A DNA stretch of 64,000 nucleotides from Macquaria australasica (GCA_005408345.1 SEMN01000489.1:186001-250000); one strand, 5' to 3'. Numbered from the stretch's first letter, positions 46,890 to 59,890 are shown. Made by a program: numbers and translations. Notes: generated from the sequence alone by a model not told the origin.

Positions 46890-49800
46890 TTACAGTGAGA
46901 GTGTGTGTGGGTTGGAGGATGTATCCAGAATGTCTAAGTAACTTCACAATAGGAGTTGCCCTGTGAAAAGGCCAGAGCAGAGCCAAGACAAAGAGGGAAC
47001 CTGGCCTCCTGAAGTGCACCCACGGGTGGGGGTGGGGGTGGAGGGAACCTGCTGATTGCAGTGTTTAATGGAACTGAAGGTAAACCTATTCTAATAAAGT
47101 GCTTGAGGGCAAAATGGGACAAAATGTTGATTCATCAAACTAATAATCAAAAGACTGCTCTGGATTTATGGATGTGTGACTTTGATGGTACTTTTAATCA
47201 AGCTGTGCACAGAATCCACGAATATGATGCGGGTAAGTTAGTGACAGACAGTCACTGCATGGACTGTTCAGCTGACAACCCTCTCTGAGGGTCTCTGCTT
47301 ACAGATACTGATGTTGTATCCTCTGACTTAAAACCTCAACGTGACTAAAACAAACTGCTTGTCAGATCATCTAACAGTGTCTGAAAGCTCCTTACCGATG
47401 GTGGAATCCAAAAAATGTTTTATGTGAAGAACTGAGTGCAACATCATGAATTCCTTCAAACAGACTGTCTCAAAGTGTGCACAGTTATTCACCCTTACAC
47501 AGTTATTTATGGCGTCAAGAATACAAAGACACGGACTTGCTGGAGAGGGATTGGGGAGGCGAGGGCACACAGCCAGGAGGAGGCTATGACAGCAGGCTGC
47601 TCACCCTGCCTTCCAGTGTGGCTGCTCAGAACAGAGAGAAGCACTTTAGACAAGGTCAGAAACAAACTCAAGTTTTTTTAAAGCTGACTGACACATTTAA
47701 TATGAAGCAAGATTTTTGTTATCCTGAACTGATAACTTTGCTTCTGACTGCATAAATCTTTTGCATTATCTCATCTCAACGAAAAAATGTAACTTTCCAA
47801 ATCCAGCAGGGGTTATCTGCCTGCCTGCTGCCTCCTCCTCATCTACTACAGCCAGCATAAAGCAACACCAAGGAGTCGTCATGTGCAACTAGCTGAGAAG
47901 CTAACTCTAATAGGCTGTTTGTATTACCATTGGATGGTGTCCATACCAACATGAATCATTGGGCCCCCCAGCAAAGCAGGTGGCTGTGTGAACCACAGTT
48001 ACCTCTGCCTAACCTAAACCTCAACAGATCAGAGGAGAAATTTCACCTATTTATCACTTATTTATTTCATGTCAAGCGTGTTGTCATGCTTCAAGTTAGT
48101 AATCATTACACTCACTTGTCGCATGTTGATTGGCTGACGCAGCATGTATGGATCTTTAATCCTGATGCCGATGTCATATCTAAACTTACAATTGTGTTTA
48201 GAGACTGGACCCACACAGAGCAAAGCACACTGCAAATGGTGTCCCTAAAACCTGGTTCAGCTCGGTCTGGGCCTCAGGGTCAGCAAACACGAGATATGAT
48301 TCGAATCAGCAGCTCCCAGTTCCTGCTGACGACACAAACAGGGAGCTGAAGGTCCAAGTATGAAAAGCTTCACTGTTAGCTCTATCTCTGTTGCATACAC
48401 TGTGCATGACGGGTTGCATGCACACACCCACACACAGGTGCCTCTGTCTCTTTTGATTATACTTTCTGCAAGGAGATTATTTAGATCATAACTGAAAATG
48501 CAAGTTTAATGCTAGTACAGATATTTACAAATCAATAAATGTCAAACAGTGACCAGAGCCATTCTATGTCAGCTGAAACATTCAGCTTCACACATACTTC
48601 AGACCACTGTATCCATGGAGTAATTTGAGGGTGATATCATGAGGTGGAAAACACCAAATAAAGCCAGAGACAGAATCTAATAACAAAACATTGTGAGGTC
48701 GTTTCACTGAGTTTGTTCTCTGTTTCTATTGGAACTGTGTGTAACATTCCTTGTATGTGACAGGTCTAAAGAGTGGTGGAGCAGGCAGAGGTATTGATAA
48801 GGGCATATCTACATGAATTTAAATGCTTAACTGCAAGAGTGGAAGTTAGTCTTGTGCATGAACACACAGTTCCACAATGATTGAGATTTATAAAATGGCC
48901 TACTTCCCAAAATGTTGAATTATTCCTTTAACTATGCTGTAGTTGCCATGCACCGATATTGTAAGAATCATTAATGAACAAACATTGGCAGTGATCGTCA
49001 AGCGTCGTCATTGATTATAATCTGAGGTTTGCAGAATGGTCCAGTATCAAAGTTCACTCTAGCCAGTGGGCTGGACAGATTGCAAGAACTATTCTTTGAT
49101 GGTTTTTTCTGGTTCGTATTTAATTGTTAACTCCTCTCCCACCATCTGCTTACAGGACTGACCTCATTTCATGCAGTGTTGATACCATAGCTGTGACTTC
49201 AGCCCTCACTAATGATATCCTGTCTTTGTAGTTCCCCACCTGACTGAGCTTACTTTCAATTGGCAGATGAGAGAATGGTACATTTGGGTGCCTTCATATG
49301 GTTTCGCTCTGCTACTTTCATCCAGCCCCCAACACAACACACACACACACACACGTACATACACACAATCAAAGACACATGCATACACTACCACATGACG
49401 AAATTATAAGCCATTATATAACCTTCACACCTCTGTGTCCTACAAATACGGCCGATATCCTGTCCAGTGGATGAGCTATACGTCTAAAAATGTACCCCTT
49501 TCACTGATTGGCCACCTGGGGTTGTTAAATGAAAGCGACTGTGCACTGTGTCTCTGTCTCCCAGGGCCTTGTGCATTGCAGAAAGCATTAGTAAAAACAA
49601 AATGAATATGCATACGATAAAAAGTGCGAGGCAGCTGGCACACAGGTTTGAAAGCAATCGCATTAACATTTTATGGCTATGACTTTTTGTATTGTTTGCA
49701 AGCACTATAACAAGTTTACAAGGATGGTTGGAGCTGGTGAGGAGTATCACCGTTTCACATGACCCAACATGGACCTGCTACAGTTCAAAATGAGAAGGGA

Positions 49801-52172
49801 GGAAGGGCCAACACTATTGGGACGTACAGTGTGCTGTAGCAGTCATGTGGGAGCAGGATGAGTTAAAGGGCATACTGTATATGGGTTAGAAAACCTTTAT
49901 GTCAGCGATTTACATTGCCAGTCACCACATGTTCAAAGCCCACTGTTTCATTTTGTCAGTACGTATTTAATTGTATTGTGTGAGTATTAATGGCCAAATT
50001 ATTGCACTGATTGTCACTGACAATTATTTTCGGTTTATGTAATGGGCTCTGGTTGCAGTCTTCAATGTTCTTAACTGCTTCTGGCAACGTTGACTGAATA
50101 GTTTCTTTGGAAGCCATGAAGTCATAAAACTTCCTTCAAACAGTCACTTCAATGCAAGACTTGCTAGGAGTGCTCTGTGATGTGTTGGTCAATGTACTGC
50201 CAGCAACGCATTCCAGTCATCACACTGCGTCGTCATATCCTGTACATCTTTTCTTTCTATAATCATGGTTGCATATTGTGGTGCAGGACCAGGGGGTGGC
50301 TCGGTGGACATGCTGTACCTCAAAGTAACACACAATGTACACCAAGTTACACACACGAGTCCAGACTGCAGACAAGGACCTACGTCCGTCTGTCATACAT
50401 GTCAGTGTCACCAGGGTGGATCCATGGGGGGGAATCAATGTGCACAACAGAGATTTTTAAGGCATTTCTCAAGCTTCAACTGTATTTCCTAATCCAGGCA
50501 GTGGGAAATGACATATGTCTTTGCTCTTTCACTGTACAACACAAGCAAAATATTAACGCATTCTTTTGTATGAAAATATTAAACGATAGGAAGTAACATC
50601 AATATTGACAAATACTGTATAACTGATCTTTTTTTTTTTTTTTTTGGTTCACGTACAAATTAAGTAAAGACATTCTGTATGTCATTTCTGGCTACCATCT
50701 TTTGGATTAGGAAACATAGTCACAACTTGAGAAATAGGTTAAAAATCTTTTTAAGATGCGGGACACCTTGTGTCATGGAAGTAGCAGATATTTGTCTGAA
50801 TCCACTCTGGACCAACAGAAGAGGTAAGGCGCCAGTAAACTCTATCAGAACTCTATCTCTATCTCTATCTAGTCTTGCACTGCTCTCTATGGCCTCTGCT
50901 AACTTATTGCTTCAACCTGTGGAGTTTGGAGCCAGGACTCTCTCTGATCTCAAGTGCTGACACATATGTTGTGTTTGTTGCTTTATTCTGGCTTGCACGT
51001 AGTTTCAAATCATTTCCAAATCTCCAAAGAAATTCACTTTATGTTCTTTTGAAAAAAAGAACTTCCTGCGAGGAGAAAGAAACAAAGACAAAGAGAAATG
51101 GGTTTAATAATGTTTTAAGAAAGAACTTCCTGAAAGGGAGAAGAGAAACAGAGAAAGTGCAAAACCTGGGAAGGTGTGTTTTATTGTTGCACTACAATAC
51201 AAAGGTCTTAAAAATAACCACTTTTTTGGTGAGATCATTTATTTTCAGTTTTGTGTTTGGAGGGGGAGGGCATTGAAATACAGCACCAGTTAATATATAG
51301 AGACATACCTATTGAGTTACACTTAATCAAACATCGTTTGAAAGTGCAGTAAAATTCATGCTTTGGCAGTCTAGGATGCTTAATACCTGCTTGGCCTACT
51401 CCGAAACATACTTATTCATTAGACTAAAATATAAATCTGCTGAGGTCAGCAGTAATGCCGCTCTTTTTGTTTTTTTTCTTTTTTCTTCGGGGTCTTTTTT
51501 GTCCTGCTAGACTTCAATATTAATCAAGTAATGAGAGAGAACAACAACTATAAAACCAATGTCCAAGTTCTCCATCCAACGGAAAATGTCTGTTCTTTCC
51601 AACAACTCCGTGTTCCAGCTCCACAGCCCAGTTCAGTATGCAGCCTCTTACCTGCTCTGAAACCACACACACACACACAGGCCAGGTTTGGGTATTAGTC
51701 AGGAATGCTTTGGTTCTACCTAACATATTCAAAACGTAGAACAGCTCTGCTGACATAACTGGGCATTGAAGGTCCTTTAACGGCCACCTTAGAACAGCTT
51801 GGGATCTTTTATAACTCTTTTTGTGTTGTTGTTCAATTTTTGTCATGATGTGATATCAGTTGTAAAGGGTCCAGTGGACCAGCAGAGATCTTAAGGTGTG
51901 GAATGGTTTGTGCCAAGTGCTGACTCCTCATGACTCGAAGACTCTGGTTAGATGTTCTGGCAGTCCACTCCAGCCACGTGGTGACACCATGACAACTGAG
52001 CAAATTCCCTCTGCTGAGGAAGATTTTCCAGGGTCAAGACTGAATTTTCAATTTCAAGTTCTCATCATGGTATTTACTGCAAACAGTCACAGACACTGCA
52101 AGAAAACCTCGATCATCTGGTAACCTGCAGAGCATTCAAGCACACGAAGATCAAACTTCAAAGAGGAACTAA

Positions 52173-52201
52173 AACAACCTAAGTTACTTACTTAGGTTGT
52201 T
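52173..52201. repeat. Perfect 12-bp hairpin with 5-nt loop
   Basis: 'aacaacctaagt' and its exact complement 'acttaggttgtt' are separated by 'tactt'. No neighbouring gene. Confidence 0.85.
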
Positions 52202-52974
52202 ACTTTCTTCTTCAAGCTTACATTTTCTGAAAATATTCATATTCCCAATAATGTTGATTTTAAGGGCAAACCATGAATATCAAAATGCTCCCTGTAGCCA
52301 CAGTACCTCAAGTCAATTCACTTTTGCTTTATTTCAGACTATATTGTAAAAGAAACAAGTCAAACATTATAATGCTGCTGAGGTACGGGGCATCTGGAAT
52401 TAGGACACTGGGGACACATGACCACAAACAGCCCTGCATTAAAACAACCCGAAACTGAAATACAACCCAGGAAGGCCGGTTTGAGAGGACGTAGAAGTAC
52501 ATTGTTCATATTTCAAAGTCATATACTAGGAATGTGCGTGTGCAGGTATTTTGGCCAAAGCAGCACCTTGCTGGATGACGTCACATTGCGGTCCAGCAAA
52601 AGTTGAGCTAGGTTTAACTTTTTCACTGGATGATGAGGTGCAATAATGCTAAACCTTAACCCATCACCCATAATGACGTGATCCTTCATTTTATTGCATT
52701 GCAGTTTCATTTAAGAGTAGTGTCTAGCAGTGTTACCACATTCCAATACCCAACCATAAAAATATATTTTGGATTATGAAACCAGTGCACAGCCAAATAT
52801 TTTTCTTTTTGTTATTCAGACAATATTCACATACGGTAGGTACAGGAAAGTAGAGTTAAGATTTATTTAAAGTTAGTTGGAAAAACGTCATGGTTATGTG
52901 TCAAACTTTGATGTGAATATAGCATCTTTGAAATGAATCTGATACTATAAGTTGGTGTTTGTAGTGAAATGAGA
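52202..52974. other. Non-coding, nothing recognised
   Basis: No coding frame with a family motif and no repeat boundary were seen before the LINE end that follows. Confidence 0.4.
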
Positions 52975-54010
52975 GAAAGTCAGTGAAAGTTGTGTGGTCT
53001 GTGTGTTGTCTTTGTTTTTGTTTTTTTTGTTTTTATCGGTGCAAAAATAAAACAGTAGAGACGTTACAGATACAACAAAGATAGAAACAGAGGACAGGAG
53101 GAATACACGAGGGCAGACAAAAAAAAGCAGGGTGACGTACAGAACTCTCCAGGACACAAACAAGGAGAAGTGTGTATAGAAATGTCAGTTACTGTAGTAT
53201 GGGGGGTCCCTGGCAGGGCTTCTGTTCCACAGTTGAAGTATGTGGGGTGGGGGCACTGAGTTTACCAGCAGTAGGGGGAGGTAGTTACCTGGGTGAGGAT
53301 GTGTCTGTGTGTGTGTATGCATGTATGTATATTGGTTTGTGTTATACGGGTAGAGAAGTGATATTGATGAACAGGACCCAACATCATTTGGTTGTTTTTA
53401 ATGCTATTTATCTTTCTGTTGAAATGTGTTCAGATAGTAGAAGGTGCTACTGGGATGTTGAGAGGTTATTTCTGTCTTTCCAGCTCAGTGAGATTGTTTG
53501 GGGGTTTTTTTTGCAATTGTTAAGGCGACCAGTATGGGTTGTTCATATTTCATTGGTGGTTCAACTGAGGAAAGGTGTCCTAGCAGACACATAGATGGGG
53601 TGACAGGAATGCTGCGACCTCCAGTCGAGGATAGCAGTGCAGTGTGTACAGGTGTCGCTGTCTGTGAGTCCCATTTTGTGTAGTTTATATTAGGCGAGGT
53701 GAACTTTGTATTGAACAAGTTGCAGTTTGGAGTTATTGCAGATGTACATCCAGGGGTTGATATCGATGGTAACAGCTAGATCTTTTTCCCCGTTGGACCG
53801 GTAGTGGGAGATTGTTGTCTGTTCTTATTAGAAGTTGGTAGATTTTTGAAAAGCATTTTTTCTGAGTGGCTACGAGTTGGAGTTAACAGCTTGGTGGAAA
53901 CATCGTTACCAAGGTATTTAATGTTACCTGTCACAGGGAGTTTTTTTAGTCGCAGCCTTCCAGTCTTCTTCCTGTGTGTTATTTTCAACCCATTCATGTC
54001 AGGGTCCACA
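52975..54010 (-). mobile_element. L1/Tx1-like LINE, 3' fragment
   Basis: Minus-strand frames show the ORF2 end of a Tx1/L1-type fish LINE. At 54009-53776 the piece 'NGLKITHRKKTGRLRLKKLP' (two parts) and 'GNIKYLGNDVS' matches the post-palm region. At about 53680-53640 'DSDTCTHC' can be read. Then come 'LVALTIAKKT' and 'SWKDRNNLS' at 53545-53460. The 3' UTR ends in A-rich sequence on the minus strand near 53030-52990. Frames are broken by stops and shifts. Confidence 0.65.
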
Positions 54011-54204
54011 GGTCAGATCAGTGGGCTGTGGGAAAAACAAGATTCAGCATAAGTTGTTCAAATGACCTATATTTACATTCCCCCTGACAAGGACCTCTAG
54101 TGGCTGTGAGAATTAAGACTCTTAAGTATGTCTTCTAGTGCCACAAGGAGGTCGAGGTGGATGACATGCGTGACTTTGACACTGGAGACTGGTGTTGGCA
54201 TCAT

Positions 54205-54385
54205 GTCTCTTTCCAACAGTCAACGTTGGTTTCTTTTAACTGTGACCACAATCTTTCCCTAACATTGACCACAAAGTTTTATTGACCTAAGCCTAACTAA
54301 ATCTTAACCATAACACTTATATGAATAATTTGTTCATGCTTGTTTGTAACGGTTTTGAAAGGCACTGACAAACAAAAAGGTCAAA
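54205..54385 (+). repeat. Dispersed repeat, copy B (see 24230-24405)
   Basis: Same-order match to copy A: 'ttggtttcttttaac', 'tgaccac', 'cctaac', and 'aaggcactgacaaacaa'. Confidence 0.5.
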
Positions 54386-54701
54386 AAACACTAATAAGGG
54401 TCCTTTTTAAAGGCAATGCAAACGACATGTGGTTTAGTTTGGAGGACTTGTAGGGGGTAATAGTCAAAGACAGAAATCCCATCCACAAGCCCACCCACAT
54501 GCTTACTTTCTACTGCAATCACTGTGAGCAAGTTTCTGGCTAGTCTATGTTTGCCACATATCATTACCAAAGTGATTCTCATTGTAATTGCAATTTCCAT
54601 TAGAATTTTACAATTAACAGTGTTATCTGCATGTTATTCATAGTAGACTGGGTTGTCTTGTGTCACTTGTGTCTCTGTCGCTGTCTCCAGCCACTTCTCT
54701 A

Positions 54702-55418
54702 TGGAGGACTGAAACTGCCATAATCAAAAATCAATTAATAAATAAATAAATGACTTAATACATAAATGAATATGCCATTAAATGCACCAAAAATAATATT
54801 AAAAATAAATTAGCATTTTCCCTGCTGCTCCACTGAGGAGCCGCACCACCGCACGCCGTCCACCATAGGACGTCCTGGGTTTTGGAGGTTACCACCATCC
54901 ACCAGCACCGGCTGCTCTTGCCTCAGCAGCTCCCAGCACCGACGTCGCACCGGGCTGCCCTGTGAAAGCGGTGGACCTCGGCTACATGTCTATCTCCCTC
55001 CTGTGGTGGTGCAGTGGTGCTTTGTTGCTTTACCTGTGTTTACTTAATATGCATTTACTGTAGTTAATGCAATACCTTATTTCAGCTAGCTAGCTGAGTT
55101 GGGAACAAAAGAAACACAGACCTGGTAACCCTGAACGCACCATGACACACTGAAAGACAGACCCCTCATTTGCATAATGAAGCAGAAATGCATACACAAA
55201 TGTAAATAGACAAAGAAATGTAAAACGAAATGCAAAGAAAAAACAATACAGAAAGTTTCTGTTTTGGGAAATAAGTTTTGGGAAATAAATAGGGGCAAAA
55301 TGCAAATTTATTTTTAATATTATCTTTGGTGCATTTAATGGCATATTTATTTATTTATTTATTTATTCATTTATTTATTTATTCATTTATTTTTGATTAT
55401 GGCAGTTTCGGTCCTCCA
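54702..55418. mobile_element. 717-bp inverted-repeat element flanked by TA
   Basis: About 120 bp at 54702-54822 is the near-exact complement of 55292-55418: 'tggaggactgaaactgccat' at the outside, A/T tetranucleotide runs in the middle, then 'atgccattaaatgcaccaaa' and 'ttaaaaataaatt'. TA lies on both sides (54700-54701 and 55419-55420), as expected for Tc1/mariner-type insertion. The interior has no transposase; its left half is GC-rich. The arms differ mainly in length of the ATTT/AAAT runs. Confidence 0.85.
55345..55393 (+). repeat. (TTTA)n tetranucleotide run
   Basis: ATTT repeats with 'attc' interruptions, inside the right arm of the inverted-repeat element. Confidence 0.9.
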
Positions 55419-55420
55419 TA

Positions 55421-57440
55421 CTTCTCACTTCCCCTCAGGCCCATGCATATCTTAGGAACTCTCCAGACTTGCCGTTTTCCATCCATCCACTGGTCCCAGT
55501 CACCTGACTCCTAAATCCAGCTGCTCACCTGTTCCTCATTCCCCAGTTATCTCCCACAGTATTTATACCATACCACATCTGTTACCTGCCCTGTTCCTGT
55601 TGACCTTTGGGTTCTTGACTACGCCTGCTTGGACTCGCTACCATTGCCTATAAGCTAATGTTTCATCATTTTACCAATAATTCACTGAACTGTTTGTGTC
55701 TGCCCGGTTGTCTGCATCTTGCTGCCATGTACACACACCTGCTCGACAGTTTACTTTCTAGAAAGTAAAATGTTTAACCAATCAGAATGAACAAAAAAAT
55801 GCAGAAAAAGATCCACATTTTAAAAAAAAAGATTAGTTATCTTTTGAATTTGGAGAATCATGAAATGTGTTTCTAAATACCCATATAAGCATAAATTCTA
55901 TTTTCAAACAAACTTTTCAACTTTTTTTAAAATCAAAATTCCCCTAAATCTCGCATCAGTTTGTATGTGTCACTTGGGTGGTTGTTATGCGCTCTGATTC
56001 CTGCTCCTCCATAATCTCCCCTGTGTCCGAGTAAAAGAATGTCCTAATTACAGCCATTTTAAAGTAGCGGGTGACGTCTTTTGATGTAATATTACCCTCC
56101 AATCCAATTAGCCCAACACTTGTCAACCTCACTCAGCAGTCATGGCTACTAGCCTGAAAGTTAGACCCAGCCACTTACTGGTTCTCTCAAATTCACCATG
56201 GCATGCCTCTACTGAGTAATACACCAGTCTAACTCTCTCTATCTGCTTAAGTTTTCTTTAGGTGTGAATGAGGTTTTCTGAAAAGGCTGGTATGAATGTT
56301 TCTGCCCAGCATTCACTCAGGCCCCACTGCATACTAACAGACAGCCAAAAGACCCACAGATAGTGTGACTCAGTGTATTTTATGCTGTGTGATTGATCAA
56401 GCACTAGCCTTTACAGGTCATACAGACAGCTGGCAATATGTTAAATAACCTTCATCAAGGGTTTGCTTTTAATATTGGTTTATGCACCTACTTCTGTCCT
56501 CGGGGAAATTCTGTGTACTTTAAAGTCCCAAATAAATGTCAGTGGGAAACATAATGGAAATAAATATAATCCCAATGATACAATGATGATAAGTATGCCC
56601 TCTGAACAGCTACAAAAATGTTTATGTGTAAAAAAGGAAGTATTGAGTTTATATTAACATCAAACCACATAAATGGGAACCATACAATAGGAAGGATTCT
56701 TGTAAAAGTATGATCCGCCAGGAATTCAAAATCTAAGCCTGTCTCTATAAGCCTGTCACAAATATTGGACTGATTCTATCTACAATATAGTTGAGGTAAA
56801 TAAAGCCAATATTTCAGCCAATATTCAAGGATTTACTGCATGACATTGTGTATTTGAGTTTTTTTAAAGGGAGGCTCTTAAATTCAAGCACATTTCTCTG
56901 TTAGTCTTATTGAGCAACTGATGGTATTATAAAGGCACAGATACATCTTAAATTACATGATATGTAATATTTTATCAATCACGTAAAACCTCTTAAACTC
57001 TAATATACCCACCTATGATGTATCCTCCAGAGAATCCACCATTAAAACGTCAAAAACCCTGATTACAACCCCACTAAATGTTTAATATTTAGATTGGTGA
57101 TCATCATGAAGTTGAAGGTTTGATGGATATGAAGGTTTAGTAGTACTAAGGGCAGATAGGTTGTAAACAGCAGGACTAAGGGCAGAGACGTTTAGTTGCA
57201 GGAGACAGGCTGTATAAAATATTATGAAAAGCAGACAGATTGCATACAGCAGCAGTACTGGCAGCACACTGGTTCAGTTGACAGCAGTCAGGCTTTGCAG
57301 TGAATCAAGGATTCCATCTAGTGGCCAAGTGATGACATACATTTTCAGAAATGTTTTTAAGAACATTAAAACTCTGATGCTCCCACCTATGAGAAACTGC
57401 CAAAGGGGCCATCTTAACCATAATCATCATTGGGGAAGAT
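55421..57440. other. Non-coding; enhancer-like stretch at 56030-56200
   Basis: The segment 56030-56200 ('tcctaattacagccatttt', 'ccaatccaattagccc') is repeat-free and rich in homeodomain cores. At 57115-57200 a short imperfect duplication of 'actaagggcagaga' is seen. No exon was recognised. Confidence 0.35.
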
Positions 57441-57727
57441 AAATAGTAGTTACCTGGTGTAACTCCAGTTCTATGAGTACATACAAGGCTCTCTAATGGG
57501 CTTCACTATTGGTTTATCCCCATCGAGGCTCCGCCTCAGCACCTGAGAAAAACGTCCATGCACTCACCACCCAATCGGGGGGTAGCACCCTCCCCTATAA
57601 AACCCCAGTACACACATTGCTCGTCTCCCTTGAAACTCAGCAACCGCAACCAGGGCCAGCTGGGCTAGTGGTTAAAGGGCCTCGCACATACTCATAGAAC
57701 TGGAGTTACACCAGACAACTACTATTT
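57441..57727 (-). repeat. DIRS-like right terminal repeat plus internal complementary region
   Basis: The 39 bases 57441-57479 match the complement of 57689-57727 at 37 of 39 positions ('tggtgtaactccagttctat' core). The outer copy is the element edge and the inner copy the complementary region used for circle closure. Between them, on the + strand (pointing into the element), are 'cccaatcgg' and a TATA box 'cctataaaacccc' at about 57593, which fits a promoter in the inverted terminal repeat. Confidence 0.8.
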
Positions 57728-57770
57728 CAACGTCATACGTGCTCCATCCCCTAACTGAGTTCACTATTGA

Positions 57771-58390
57771 TTAAAACCTAGGCGAAGGCCGTAGGGATGT
57801 GATGTACTCCCAGCTGTGGAAGACCAGGAGGCAGATGTCCTCCACCAAGACACCCCTGAAAAGCGCCATCGAGGCTATGATGCCCCTTGTGGAATGTGCT
57901 CTCAGGCCCACTGGAGGAGCGTGACCCATCGCCTCATAACCCCTGCGGATTGCCTCACAGATCCAGTCATCGAGCCACTGCGCAGACAAGGGGCCCCCAC
58001 AGCACGACCACTGTGTCAGACGAACAGCTGGTCGGACCTCCTAAAAGCCACCGTGTGCTCTACATAGAGTGTGCACGGGGCACATGTGAAGGCACTCCTC
58101 CACCCTGACCGCTAGAGGAGGGGGGAAGAAAGCCCTCAGGCAAATGACCTGAAGGAGGAGGTGATGACCTTAGGCTGAAAGGATGGATTTGGACACATTT
58201 CCAGCACCTCCTTCTCACCACTGACAGACATACAGGAAGAGTACACAGACAGGGTGCACAGGTCCTCCGCCCTCTTGGCTGATGCCAGGGCTAAGAGGAG
58301 CGCCGTCTTCAAGGACAATGTCACCAAATCTGCCTGATCCAGAGGCTCAAAAGGCAGACCCAACCCGCTAAACTGGATGGGCCAACGCAT
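57771..58390 (-). pseudogene. DIRS-like tyrosine recombinase remnant
   Basis: The upper piece (58390-58136) has 'PFEPLDQADLVTLSLKTALL' and 'SAKRAEDLCTLSV', the entry to the catalytic domain with the first arginine region. The lower piece (57989-57771) has 'APPVGLRAHSTRGIIASMAL', holding the H-x-x-R motif, then 'VEDICLLVFHSWEYITS', where the second histidine/tryptophan region falls. The final 'tyrosine' segment is followed by a stop at 57770 region. A frameshift separates the two parts. Confidence 0.82.
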
Positions 58391-58543
58391 CCACCCCTAA
58401 CTGGGGTGGGGAGGGTGACAACTGGTGACCAGGTTGGCCACTGGTCATCCGGACCTCGGACCTCCTCTGGACATTCTGTCCGCCCCCGTGTTGAGAAATG
58501 TTGGCACATAGCGGGCTTTCAGGGAACACAGGTGGCGGTCCGC

Positions 58544-58954
58544 CTAGGTCAAGATGGAGACCACCAGCCTGTACAGAGCCGGGGATTGGACACCCCCCTG
58601 TCTGTTGAGGTAGGCCTCTGCAGTGGTGTTGTCTGACTGTACCATGACGTGCTTCCCCCTCAGCTGCGGGGCGAAGTGGTGCAGCACCTTCTGCACCGCT
58701 GAGAGCTCCAGCAGGTTGATGTGGAGGGGGGAACTCGGCCACATGCCCCCCACACTGGCCTGGTCGAGGGTCCCACCCCAACCAGCCAGGGAGGCGTCCG
58801 TGAAGACCTGGACGTAAGAGGCGCAGTCACCTCTGCAAGGGGGTGCGACTAGGCTGAATCCCAGAACATCATGTCCCTCCGCACCAGAGATGGGACGCGG
58901 AGCTCGCGTCACTTGTCCCAGCTCGGGTGCAGCCAGAGCCGCAAAAACCAGCAC
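58544..58954 (-). pseudogene. DIRS-like RNase H remnant
   Basis: A 136-codon frame with 'VQVFTDASLAGWGGTL' (first aspartate), 'INLLELSAV' (glutamate) and 'VMVQSDNTTAEAYLNRQGG' (next aspartate), the RNase H order of DIRS elements. The key residues visible are all present even though the rest of the element is broken. Confidence 0.85.
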
Positions 58955-59009
58955 TGCAGATTCCTCATGTGCAGCAGCCTGAGACGTAGCACCGGGTGGG
59001 CCGCTGACA

Positions 59010-59890
59010 TCATACCGAGGAGTGACATGATGCTGCCCGCTGGGTCTGCCACAAGATTGCTTCCACCCGCGCCTCTGACAGCCGTGCAGTCATGGCGTGG
59101 GAGTCGAGGAGGAGCCCCAAGTAAGACACCTGCTGGCTCGGCTGCAGGGTGCTCTTGCCGGGGTTGACGGCGAAGCCCAAACGCGTAACATGCTGAATGA
59201 CCAGCGCTGTATGGGCTTCCACCTCCTGTCTGGACGTAGCGAGAATCAACTAGTCATCCAAGTAGGTCAGGATTCTCACACCCTTCTCCCGCCGTCTCCA
59301 CACACTTACTTGTACTTATCGTACTTGGGGACAGGGAGTATCCGAACGGGAGGCAACAGAATTGATAACACTGGCCACCCATCACGAACCGCAGGCACTT
59401 CCTGTGACGCTGCAGGATGGGGACGTGGAAGTAGGCATTGGTCAGATCTATGGATGTCATCCAGTCGCCTGGCTGGATGTATTCCAGAAGCTGTCTGATC
59501 GTCAACATGCGAAAAGGCCTGTGCACAATGAAGATGCCTGAATAGGCCTCAGGACCCCCAATTTCTTGGGCACCAGGAAATACGTGGAGAAAAACCCTGC
59601 CCGCGCCTCAGAGTGGGGAACTGGGGACACTGCTCCCTTCCAGAGGAGCGCGGCTACAGCCCCCTCCAAGACCGCCCTCTCTTAAGCATCAGCGAGCAAG
59701 GTTTGAATGATGCTGCTAAACGGAGGGGGCCTGCGGCAGAATTGCAGCACATAGTCCCTCGGTAGCATCCTGTTCAACCAGGCAGAAAGAGGGCCGCAAA
59801 GCCGCACCCACGTCAAGTAACGGTCCATGAGCGATCGGGCAATAGGATCAGTGGGGAGAGCTAGACTGGGCCCAGCCGTTCCGACCCTCC
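59010..59890 (-). pseudogene. DIRS-like reverse transcriptase remnant
   Basis: From high to low coordinates: a leader ending 'AALLWKGAVSPVPHSEARAG' and 'FFSTYFLVPKKLG' near 59680-59560, then 'KMLT..'-like 'FRMLTIRQLLEYIQPGDW', 'TSIDLTNAYFHVPI' and 'LPFGYSLSPSTIS' (59526-59254). The catalytic box region falls near 59260-59230 across a frame break, reading like 'ILTYLDD'. The lower frame (59249-59010) gives 'HVTRLGFAVNPGKSTLQPSQ' and 'YLGLLLDSHAMTA'. Confidence 0.85.

Larger units (their letters stand above)
46346..52150. other. Non-coding; microsatellites and one enhancer-like stretch
   Basis: Holds (CA)18 at 46533, (AG)10(TG)7 at 46855-46889, a short AC array at 49332-49354 and a T17 run at 50629-50645. 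The stretch 46600-46830 is repeat-free with 'ccattgttgaattc' and 'gtaattaactc' words. Open frames of up to 139 codons carry no family motif. No exon was recognised. Confidence 0.4.

Noticed and set aside
47930..48349. 139-codon + frame
   Set aside because: No recognisable domain, no splice signals tying it to other exons.
50177..50596. 139-codon + frame
   Set aside because: No family motif, and an overlapping frame of similar length exists on the same DNA; expected by chance in 64 kb.
54230..54330. Interstitial telomere repeat
   Set aside because: Words such as 'cctaac' occur but not as regular six-base tandem units.
57816..59498. Several + strand frames of 64-133 codons
   Set aside because: They are shadows of the DIRS-like genes, which read on the minus strand with clear RT, RNase H and recombinase motifs.
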